From: Litorivicinus sp.
GTDB lineage: Bacteria > Pseudomonadota > Gammaproteobacteria > Pseudomonadales > Litorivicinaceae
NCBI GenBank assembly: GCA_018401755.1
Contig: JAGYKJ010000006.1
Location: forward strand, 310,001-374,000
Direction: 5' to 3'
DNA: 64,000 nt
The position numbers and the translations under genes were made by a program. The notes under the pieces were generated by a model. It saw only the letters and a program-made list of their open reading frames with translations, was not told where the DNA came from and did not search any database. Within the stretch, counting starts at the first letter, position 1. Each line of letters opens with the position of its first letter. Below are positions 56,615 to 64,000 of this stretch, piece after piece.

Positions 56615-59045
56615 AAGAGCTGTTGTGGACTCGTAATTGTTCGCTCGCCATCTTGCCCTGAAATAATCGGAACGCCGCCATCGGCGCCTTGGCTCGGCGG
56701 GGGGTTGTCTGCAAGAAAGTATTCTCGGATCGCATCGCCATCATTCGATCCCGCAAGCACGCCAGTGTCTGCATTGATCCGAGCAGAAATGATCCCCGGG
56801 GGTGGCGTCAGTCGTCGTTCTGGTTGACCGGCAAGCGCTGTTTCCATGAACTCGATCCAGATTGGTAAGGCCGCACGTCCCCCATATTCCGATCGACCCA
56901 ATGTTTTTGGTTGATCAAAGCCGACCCACACGGATGCGACGACGGAGGCGTGATAGCCATTGAACCAGGCATCAATCTGATCATTGGTGGTTCCGGTTTT
57001 CCCAGCAATATCTTTTCGGCCTAGCGAATTTGCGCGTTTCCCCGTCCCAACCTGAATCACATCGCGCAACATGTCATCCATCAAAAAGTGAATACGTGCA
57101 TCCAGGACACGGGGAGCGATACTGCCCCCAAGATCGAGATCGATCAGTGTCGAGGTGGCTGGTCTGAGTCGATTATCAAGGATTGGATCCATTGAGACTG
57201 GTCGTCCAGCGCAGTCTGTACGGCAGACCGTGACTGGTTTTGTCTGATACAACACCTCGCCGGTTGCCGATTCAATGCGGTCAATTAAGTAGTTGCCAAT
57301 ACGATAGCCACCATTGGCATAGATCGCATAGGTCTCTGCCATTTGCAGCGGCGTGAGTGATGCAGTGCCCAGCGATAGGCTTAAGTTCCGTGGTAGGGAG
57401 TCGGAGGGCAGCCCTGCGCGCTCTGCGATTTGTAAAATCCGATCCAACCCGAGTTCACGCGCCAATCTTACTGAGACGAGGTTACGACTCCGATAGAGCG
57501 CGGTTCGTAGTCGCGTCGGACCCAAGAAGTCACCACCAGAGTTTTGTGGTCGCCAGTCCGTCGCGCCTTCGGTCTGATCAAAGACCACTGGGGCATCATT
57601 AATGAGCGATGCGGGTGTCATGCCGGCTTCGAGTGCGGCCGTATAGATCAGCGGCTTAAAGCCGGACCCCACTTGGCGCCCTCCTTGAGTGGCGCGGTTA
57701 AATTTGGAGTCGAAGTAGTTAAATCCGCCGACCATCGCGCGAATTGCACCGGTCTCTGGATCGAGCGCGACCATGCCTGCTTCGACAGCCGGCTGTTGTG
57801 CCAACACCCAGTCTCCACGAAGTTGTGTGATGCGGATTAAGTCACCTGCACTGACAAGTGTGCGAGCATCTCGTATCTCTGGCCCCAGACTATTGACACT
57901 GCGATAGGTTCGGGCCCAATTAAACCCGCTGGGTGGGATACTCACGGCTTCCCCATTGCGACGAATGACATCGATCCGCTTGTCAGTGACTGCGGATACC
58001 ACCGCTGGTTCGAGCAGTCCGATGGATTCGATCTCGGCCAGCGCCGCTAACCAAGCCTCTCGATCGGGCCCCGGCAGTGTTGCTTCAATGCCTCGCCAGC
58101 CATGTCGTTGGTCGTACTCCAGCAAACCATGCGTCACCGCATCTTGGGCCGCAGCTTGCCAGGCGCCACGGACTGTCGTGTAAATGCGTAAGCCCTCGGT
58201 ATAGGCGCGATCGCCAAACATATCCAGCGCGATCCGTCGCGCTTCCTCAGCGACATAAGGTGCGTTTAAATCCAGCGGTATTCCATGCACTCTCGCCGTC
58301 ACCGTCGCTGCAAGTGCACTCTTGTATTGCGCCTCATCAATAAAGCCCAACTTATGCATTCGGCCTAGAATCCAGTCCCGGCGTTCGATTGCTCGCTGTG
58401 GGTTTGCAATTGGATTGTGTTTCGATGGTGCTTTGGGCAGACCTGCGATCATCGCGTATTGCGGCAGGGTGAGGGCGTCGAGCTCTTGACCGTAATAGAT
58501 CTGTGCAGCTGCCGCGACACCATAGGCGCGCTGGCCTAAGAAGATCACATTGAAATATAGCTCGAGGATCTCGTCCTTTGATAAGTTCCGCTCAATTTCG
58601 AGGGCCAAGAGGATTTCCCGAAACTTTCGGGCAAAGGTACGCTCTTGACTTAAAAATAATTCTTTGCCACCTGCATGGTGATGGTCGATCCACCTGACTG
58701 AATTTGTCCGGTGGATACCAGTTCCCAAGCAGCGCGAGCCAGTCCTGCAGGGTCAATCCCGACATGATCACGAAAATTGTCATCTTCTGCGGCAAGAAAT
58801 GCGCGAACGAGATCCAACGGAACTTCATTAATGCGAACTGGATCGCGACGCTTTTCGCCAAACTGGGCGATTAAAAGACCGTCTTCAGTCAGAATTTGCA
58901 GGGGCGTTTGTAGCTGCACGGTCCGGAGCGTCTGCACGTCAGGAAGACTGGGCTTGAGATACAGATAGGCCCCCATGATCGCGATCCCACCGACCATCAG
59001 GAGCGTTAGGCCTAGACTTGCTGTGATCCGAATCAGTGCGCGCAC
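56611..59045 (-). pseudogene. mrcA: Penicillin-binding protein 1A, one frameshift
   Basis: The N-terminal frame (GTG 59045 after GGAGG) carries the membrane helix and the start of the glycosyltransferase (AAEDDNFRDHVGID, SGGSTITMQVAKNYF). It stops after KNYF, and the next frame resumes with LSQERTFARKFREIL. One base is missing in a T/A run near 58652. The transpeptidase motifs SGFK, SRN and KTGTTN are intact. A bifunctional cell-wall synthase is important for growth, so a homopolymer error is the likely cause. Minus-strand gene divergent from the pil operon. Confidence 0.9.
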
Positions 59046-59143
59046 GATTCCTCCCTCATACCGAGTTCGAGTGTACCTAAAATCAAAGTCCAATTGCGCC
59101 TGACATCATGGATTTTCCTGCTTCCCTAGGAGTAGGAGGCTTC

Positions 59144-59737
59144 ATGGAACAAATTCAGTGTGCAACGCCATGGTATTGGCTGACAGATCAAGGCTTTTGT
59201 CGGATGACGACGGAAGGTGGTCAATCAACCTGGGCCGCCTTGAACACATGGCCGCCAGAGGGCTTGGCTCGCATGGACTGTGTGCTCAGCGAGGTGTGGA
59301 TTCAGCGCCTTGTCGAACGTCGCGATCGACTGCCGTGGCGGACTCGACAGTTATGGCATGAACTCGGATTCTCGTTACCCCTATGTGGTGCTGATGTAGT
59401 GCGTACGAGCGCCACCTCAATCGTTGCAATTCAAGTGCTCCCTAATGCGCCCAAGGCCTTGTGGCGCTGGATCCCTCAGTCTGCGGGCTGTCGATTAATC
59501 CCGGAGGCAGATTGGATGTTTGCACACAGCCCCTCCCGTTGGTCAGCAGCGACATGGTCGTCCGGACGGCACACTGTCGTGGCGCGTCGCCATCAGTTCG
59601 GCTTTGAGCGTGTGAATTGCTGGCTGACCGAGGAAGCGCACCCTACGCGATTGCAGCAGTGGCTATTTCGCGAAGACCTCAAGGAACTCAACCATCTGTG
59701 TGTTGGCCAGGAGGGACTGGGTGCAAGCGCTTCCTGA
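59144..59737 (+). CDS. Unrecognised protein in the PilM position
   Basis: The 197-residue protein starts at ATG 59144, five bases after AGGAGG. It occupies the place of PilM at the head of a pilN-pilO-pilQ-like operon, divergent from mrcA, but I see none of the actin-like motifs of PilM and it is far shorter (PilM about 350). It is rich in Trp and has no membrane helix. It may be a strongly diverged PilM or a replacement. Confidence 0.6.
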   Translation: MEQIQCATPWYWLTDQGFCRMTTEGGQSTWAALNTWPPEGLARMDCVLSEVWIQRLVERRDRLPWRTRQLWHELGFSLPLCGADVVRTSATSIVAIQVLPNAPKALWRWIPQSAGCRLIPEADWMFAHSPSRWSAATWSSGRHTVVARRHQFGFERVNCWLTEEAHPTRLQQWLFREDLKELNHLCVGQEGLGASAS

Positions 59738-60242
59738 CCTGACACCTTGGCGTCAGCAGGTCTCTCGGAATCGATGGCGGTGGCTGATTCGCGGGTGGAT
59801 GTTCGTCACCCTCAGTGGGTTTGGCGCTCTATTTTCAGCCTGGATGGCACTTGACGTGCTGATCCGGCTTGAACCCGATCATCGTTCAGAGGCCGCCCTA
59901 CTGCAGACCCAGCTCAATGCGATTCAGGCTGAGGCGGAACAGCGCGAGCAAGATCTTGCAAGACGGGCTGAGGTCCTGACTCAGCAGATGACTGGGCGGC
60001 AAAGTGCTGCATATTTTTTGGCTCCGATGCGGCATGGGTTCTCGATCTTCCCTCCGGGTCTTGGACTCATTGCTATCGAGCGTGATGCGACCACTGTTCG
60101 CTGGCAGGTGCAGTTTGCCCATGTGTCTGCTTTGACGGCGTTTGAGCGATCACTCTTGGAACGTGGATTCAGAAGTGCAGCCAAGCACGTCATCCGTCAG
60201 GACGCATTGATGACCTTGACGGTTGAGTGGTCTGATGACTGA
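59721..60242 (+). CDS. PilN-like type IV pilus/secretin alignment protein
   Basis: The GTG at 59721 follows AGGAGG and gives MQALPDLTPWRQQVSRNRWR, which matches the PilN N-terminal NLLPWR motif. A single helix (WMFVTLSGFGALFSAWM) and a coiled-coil region (LLQTQLNAIQAEAEQREQ) follow, then a small globular domain. In PilN the N-terminal motif docks into PilM. The gene overlaps its upstream neighbour by 17 bases. Confidence 0.75.
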   Translation: MQALPDLTPWRQQVSRNRWRWLIRGWMFVTLSGFGALFSAWMALDVLIRLEPDHRSEAALLQTQLNAIQAEAEQREQDLARRAEVLTQQMTGRQSAAYFLAPMRHGFSIFPPGLGLIAIERDATTVRWQVQFAHVSALTAFERSLLERGFRSAAKHVIRQDALMTLTVEWSDD

Positions 60243-60960
60243 CCGAATCGGAGTGCCATGGGTGGAGCGATTTGGTCTCGTCTTGTTGATCAGCTGGTTT
60301 ATCGCTTTGATGAGTTTGGGAACCTATTTGGCGCTATATCCTGTGTTTGACCGATACCTTGAACGCCTGCGGGAAGGTCATCAAGTACGAGCCCTGCAAC
60401 AGGACATCACCCGATGGCAGGAGCGCCTCACGCTCGCCTCGGCTGAATTCAATGCAATCCCATTGGTGCCAGAAGCCGTCACTTTGAGCGAGTGGCTGGC
60501 TGGTGTGCAAGCGCAGGTCCAGGTCATCGAGGTGGAAGTAGTCCCCAACGGGTTGGTGCTCACCGTGCAAGGTCGATCTGATCACCTATGGGCGTGGTTA
60601 GAGGGTGCGCTGCCGACCTGGGGCGGGTTGACAGCGACTGACTTGCAACTTCGCGGGCAGGGAACATCTGCTCAGCTTCAGGTGAGTCTGGCTCACCATA
60701 CTGAGATCCGACTGTGGCCTGACGAACCGTTTGATGCTGTCGTGATGCCGGTTTGGGGGCCCCTGTCACCGTGCCCGTCGCTTGAGTTGGTCAGTCGGAT
60801 TGGTCGAACCGTCCATTTGCAGGACCTTGCCGGTGTCGAGCAAGTGCGCATGGTGTCTGAGTGGTTAGATGCTGATTGGCAATTGATTCATGTGTCTGGA
60901 AAGGCACTGCAGTGGCGTAGTCGGTTGGGGACACTGTGTCAGGCGGTACCTGCGCCATGA
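60235..60960 (+). CDS. PilO-like protein with extended C-terminus
   Basis: The 241-residue protein has a short cytoplasmic start, one helix (LVLLISWFIALMSLGTYLAL), a coiled coil and a ferredoxin-like region (VEVVPNGLVLTVQGRSDHLW). The last 70 residues go beyond PilO and may replace the missing PilP lipoprotein, but the similarity is weak. It overlaps pilN by eight bases and the secretin gene by ATGA. PilO pairs with PilN in the inner-membrane alignment complex. Confidence 0.65.
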   Translation: MTDRIGVPWVERFGLVLLISWFIALMSLGTYLALYPVFDRYLERLREGHQVRALQQDITRWQERLTLASAEFNAIPLVPEAVTLSEWLAGVQAQVQVIEVEVVPNGLVLTVQGRSDHLWAWLEGALPTWGGLTATDLQLRGQGTSAQLQVSLAHHTEIRLWPDEPFDAVVMPVWGPLSPCPSLELVSRIGRTVHLQDLAGVEQVRMVSEWLDADWQLIHVSGKALQWRSRLGTLCQAVPAP

Positions 60961-62099
60961 CACACTGTTTCTTGCGTTCTCTCTGGGTATGTTTGCTGGT
61001 TTTCTCGAGTCAGCCAATTTTGGCTTTGGATGTGTTTTTTGAGGGTGTCCCGCTCGGTCAGGTGCTATCACAGTTATCCGCGGAGTCCGGCTGGCGTCTG
61101 ACTGCTGACTTACCTCAGGATCTGCCAGTGGATTTTGCACTCGAGGGCGCCACGATGGAGACAGTGATGCATCAGTTGGCGATGCACGCAAATGCGGTGT
61201 TTGAGCGAACCGCTGATGGTGGTCATTTGCGTCGTCCTAATGACCGGACACGCATTGAACCCCGTGCCTTGAAATATCGTGGTGCGGATGAGCTAGAGGC
61301 GCTGTTGACGGATCGTCTTGCGGCGTCAGTTATTGTCGATGCCGCCACCAATCGCTTGATTCTTGAGGGGAGTGAAGTCGATGTGTTGCAGGGTCTGCGC
61401 TTAATTGATGCGCTGGATATTCCCGTTCGGCAAATTCTGATCGAGGCAAAGTTGGTGTCAATAGATACGCACATGCGACAGGATTTGGGGGTGCGATGGC
61501 AGTTAGCCGGTAGTCGAGGCCGATTAGGTGGCCAAGCGCAATCTGGTGGCCGTCCCCTTGGTGCTGAGGCTGGACAGTTGGCTGTCTCGATTATCGATCA
61601 TCCACATCTATTGGCGCTCGAGTTGGCGGCACTGGAGGCGTCTGGGTCTGGCGAAGTGATCTCAGAGCCACGCGTCGTGACCACCAATCGGCGGCAAGCC
61701 ACGATCCGTCAGGGTCAGCAAGTGCCCTTTGTGACCCGAGACCAAGACGGTGTCCCAAAAACCGAATTCAAAGACGCTGTTTTGGAGCTTAATGTGACTC
61801 CTGTCCTCCGCGATGATGGTCGGATCGAGTTGAGTCTGGCGATCCGGCAGGACCAAGTCAGTACATTAGCGACCGATGCCGGTCCTGCCATTGAGACCCG
61901 CGCCCTGGATACAGAAGTCACAGTGCAGCCGGGTGAAACCTTAGTACTCGGCGGTATCTATGAATCGCGTCAAGAGGAGGTGGTTACCGGGTTACCGGGA
62001 CTCTCGCAATTACCAGTTGTTGGTCGGGCGTTTCAGACGCGAGAACGTCGTGCGGTGAAGTCAGAACTGTTACTCTTTATCACACCTCGTTTATTGTGA
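60957..62099 (+). CDS. Secretin PilQ-like, short form
   Basis: The 380-residue exported protein (signal LRSLWVCLLVFSSQPILA) has a secretin N0 domain (LSAESGWRLTADLPQ), an N1-type domain and the C-terminal secretin pore (SGEVISEPRVVTTNRRQATI, LGGIYESRQEEVVTGLPGL, LLLFITPRLL). It lacks the AMIN domains of full PilQ (about 700 residues), so peptidoglycan anchoring must differ. I use the ATG overlapping the upstream stop. Confidence 0.88.
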   Translation: MTHCFLRSLWVCLLVFSSQPILALDVFFEGVPLGQVLSQLSAESGWRLTADLPQDLPVDFALEGATMETVMHQLAMHANAVFERTADGGHLRRPNDRTRIEPRALKYRGADELEALLTDRLAASVIVDAATNRLILEGSEVDVLQGLRLIDALDIPVRQILIEAKLVSIDTHMRQDLGVRWQLAGSRGRLGGQAQSGGRPLGAEAGQLAVSIIDHPHLLALELAALEASGSGEVISEPRVVTTNRRQATIRQGQQVPFVTRDQDGVPKTEFKDAVLELNVTPVLRDDGRIELSLAIRQDQVSTLATDAGPAIETRALDTEVTVQPGETLVLGGIYESRQEEVVTGLPGLSQLPVVGRAFQTRERRAVKSELLLFITPRLL

Positions 62100-62114
62100 T
62101 GTAAGGATCCATGC

Positions 62115-62645
62115 ATGCATGCCCTACCGACGTTGTTTCTCGTTGGCCCAACAGGGGCTGGCAAGACCACAATCGGTCGCATGTTGGCTGCTCGACTCGA
62201 GCGGCCATTCATCGATATTGATGAAGAAATCCAAGCCCGTTGTGGATGTGACATTGCGTGGATTTTTGATGTCGAAGGCGAGGCTGGGTTTCGAGAGCGC
62301 GAAACCAAGGTGCTCGGTGATGTGATTCTCACGCCTCAGACTGTCATTTCCACAGGGGCTGGGATTGTCTTGTCGCCCGCGAATCGCGCACTGCTCTCAC
62401 CGCATCGTAATCAGGTGATTTGGCTCAAGGTGGATCTCAAAACGCAGTTGCAACGGTTAAAGCAAGATCGCACGCGTCCGCTCCTGCAAGTACCCGGGTT
62501 GGAGCAGCGATTGACGGAAATGGCATCGGTTCGGGAGCCTTTCTATGCCAACGTTGCTGGCCTTCATATCACGACTGGGAAGTCTGGTCCGCAAAGTATC
62601 GTGAACCACATTTTGGATGCATTAGCGGAGACGCAATCACCGTGA
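62115..62645 (+). CDS. aroK: Shikimate kinase
   Basis: The 176-residue P-loop kinase phosphorylates shikimate. It has Walker A GPTGAGKTTIGRML, substrate site FIDIDEEI, and STGAGIVL with the variant GAG in place of the common GGG. The LID region RPLLQ is present. It follows pilQ and overlaps aroB by four bases, the common pilQ-aroK-aroB order. Confidence 0.96.
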   Translation: MHALPTLFLVGPTGAGKTTIGRMLAARLERPFIDIDEEIQARCGCDIAWIFDVEGEAGFRERETKVLGDVILTPQTVISTGAGIVLSPANRALLSPHRNQVIWLKVDLKTQLQRLKQDRTRPLLQVPGLEQRLTEMASVREPFYANVAGLHITTGKSGPQSIVNHILDALAETQSP

Positions 62646-63721
62646 AGACATTGCAGGTCGCGCTCGGTGCGCGAAGCTATCCCATTTATATTGGGCCAGG
62701 CGCAATGGGCCTGCCTGAATTGGCTGAGCATATTGCCGGGACTGAGGTGTTGCTGGTGACCAATACCACGGTGGGGCCACTGTATGCCGATCAACTCTGC
62801 GCGGCCTTGTCGGGATATCGCCTAGAGCGAGTGACTCTGCCTGATGGTGAAGCCTATAAAACCTTGGACGCATTGATGCCCATTTTTGATGCAGCCTTAA
62901 CCGCTCGGTTTGGGCGTCGGCTCACTGTGGTGGCGCTCGGTGGCGGAGTCATTGGTGATATGGCTGGATTTGCAGCAGCATCCTATCAACGAGGCGTCCC
63001 ATTTATTCAGATTCCGACGACGTTATTGTCTCAAGTGGACTCATCTGTGGGTGGGAAAACGGGCGTGAATCACCCGTTGGGCAAGAACATGATTGGTGCG
63101 TTTTACCAGCCAAAGGCCGTCTTTGCAGATACTGCCGTGCTTGCAACATTACCGCCCCGCGAGCTGTCTGCCGGTCTCGCCGAGGTCATCAAGTATGGGC
63201 TTCTGGGTGATCGTCTATTTTTGGCATGGATTGAGACGCACTTGGCTGCACTGATGGCCTTGGATGCAGACCTCATGGCGGATGCAATCGCACAGTGTTG
63301 CGCAATGAAGGCTGCGATCGTCGCTGACGATGAGCGCGAGGCTGGCGGTCGCGCCTTACTGAATTTAGGCCACACCTTTGGGCATGCGATTGAAGCGCAT
63401 CAGGGCTATGGCTCTTGGTTACACGGCGAGGCCGTTGCAGTGGGTTTGATCATGGCAGCGCATTGCTCGGCTGAGCTTGGACTGTTGTCGCTCGATGATG
63501 TGTCACGGGTGACTCGCCTGTGTGCCCTAGCCGGGCTGCCAACGCAGCCCCCCAAAGGGATGCGCCCAGGCGACTTTCTCACCCACATGGCTGTCGATAA
63601 GAAGAACCAAGACGGCAGACTGCGTTTGATTTTGATGCGGCAGTTGGGTGATGCCTATATCGAGGACGCAGTGAATGAGCGGGCATTGATGGCCACTCTT
63701 GAGGGCTCATGTTGCGTTTAG
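62642..63721 (+). CDS. aroB: 3-dehydroquinate synthase
   Basis: The 359-residue zinc/NAD enzyme closes the ring of DAHP. It has the NAD site GGGVIGDMAGFAAASYQRGV, TTLLSQVDSSVGGKTGVN and the metal ligands in LNLGHTFGHAIE. The start is the GTG overlapping the aroK stop; the ORF-track start is 74 codons too early. Its last 13 bases overlap the next gene. Confidence 0.96.
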   Translation: MKTLQVALGARSYPIYIGPGAMGLPELAEHIAGTEVLLVTNTTVGPLYADQLCAALSGYRLERVTLPDGEAYKTLDALMPIFDAALTARFGRRLTVVALGGGVIGDMAGFAAASYQRGVPFIQIPTTLLSQVDSSVGGKTGVNHPLGKNMIGAFYQPKAVFADTAVLATLPPRELSAGLAEVIKYGLLGDRLFLAWIETHLAALMALDADLMADAIAQCCAMKAAIVADDEREAGGRALLNLGHTFGHAIEAHQGYGSWLHGEAVAVGLIMAAHCSAELGLLSLDDVSRVTRLCALAGLPTQPPKGMRPGDFLTHMAVDKKNQDGRLRLILMRQLGDAYIEDAVNERALMATLEGSCCV

Positions 63722-64000
63722 TGCCCTCGCAGCAAGCCGCGCTTGGTCGCTTAGAGACTGCGTTGCAACGGGGTGTTTCTTGGCTCGCGCTGGTTGCGCC
63801 GTCTCAGTCTGGTAAGAGTACCGTGCTCGCCCACTGGCCCGGAGCTCTGGGTGCCAACTGGTTACACCTCAATGCACGCTCGATCGCCTGTCCCGAAGAT
63901 CTTGTTGCCGCTTGTTTGCAGCGTTGGCCTTCATCACATGCTCGAATTGATGAATTGGGTTGGAAGACCCAATTGACGCAGTTACAGCCGCCGGAGTGCA
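63709..64000 (+). CDS. DamX-like AAA ATPase, partial
   Basis: The ATG at 63709, inside the end of aroB, opens a frame that runs off the window (97 codons seen). It contains a Walker A APSQSGKST. In other gammaproteobacteria aroB is followed by DamX or an ExeA/AAA-type ATPase with a SPOR domain at the C-terminus; only the ATPase start is visible. It is not on the ORF track because it has no stop. Confidence 0.7.
   Translation, partial: MLRLVPSQQAALGRLETALQRGVSWLALVAPSQSGKSTVLAHWPGALGANWLHLNARSIACPEDLVAACLQRWPSSHARIDELGWKTQLTQLQPPEC

Overview
The window looks like the chromosome of a free-living, probably marine or saline-water gammaproteobacterium that I cannot name to genus. Gene order on the right three quarters follows, from memory, the arrangement of Pseudomonas and relatives: tRNA-Phe/yggX/mutY/asmA/hisBHAF, ctpA/envC/gpmI/rhodanese/grx/secB, ntrBC/glnA/typA, tatABC/hinT/hisEI/ubiBJE/hslUV/SPOR/argS/priA, rpmE/nuclease/mrcA/pil/aroKB. 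A complete Mnh/Mrp sodium-proton antiporter fits a salty habitat. Sequence composition is moderate in GC; no rRNA, CRISPR array, transposase or integrase gene was seen.

Layout. (1) 1-1950: two co-transcribed exported proteins, a truncated exported protein, and a toxin remnant with an intact antitoxin, ending in a 3' fragment of tRNA-Phe. (2) 1950-12270: a quinoprotein module: a sorbosone-dehydrogenase-like PQQ propeller protein, a small cytochrome c, a Rap1a/Tai-like protein, the four-gene PQQ-associated ABC system (ATPase, permease, beta-propeller, binding protein) and pqqABCDE, followed by decayed genes. (3) 12275-15111: a compact array of short cassettes (RelE-like toxin/NadS-like antitoxin, Gp49-like toxin/XRE antitoxin, NYN-domain ribonuclease), each ending in the same 47-bp 3' half of tRNA-Phe; the intact tRNA-Phe gene closes the array. 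(4) 15173-21065: yggX, mutY (frameshifted), asmA and divergent hisBHAF. (5) 21062-27594: mnhABCDEFG and a tandem universal stress protein. (6) 27702-31560: an OxyR-like regulator lacking the peroxidatic cysteine, and a PepSY protein divergent from a two-component system. (7) 31540-43687: envelope, glycolysis, redox, SecB, nitrogen regulation, TypA and a proline iminopeptidase. (8) 43731-55547: one long leftward block from priA/argS to tatC (frameshifted). (9) 55663-64000: rpmE, a thermonuclease-like protein, mrcA (frameshifted), a short divergent pil operon ending in a secretin, aroK, aroB and the start of a DamX-like ATPase.

The most unusual structure is the tRNA-Phe-anchored cassette array. 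Four copies of the tRNA 3' half lie in the same orientation. Sub-1.2-kb modules sit between the last three, and the 11-kb quinoprotein region sits between the first two, which are also part of a perfect 385-bp duplication. The cassettes share a second conserved end of about 75 bp with paired GTGC motifs. No recombinase is encoded in the window, so the array may be built by an integrase acting in trans.

Three housekeeping genes (mutY, tatC, mrcA) carry single-base frameshifts whose alternate frames restore canonical motifs. At least some are likely to be indel errors of the assembly, and that caution extends to the frameshifted toxin.
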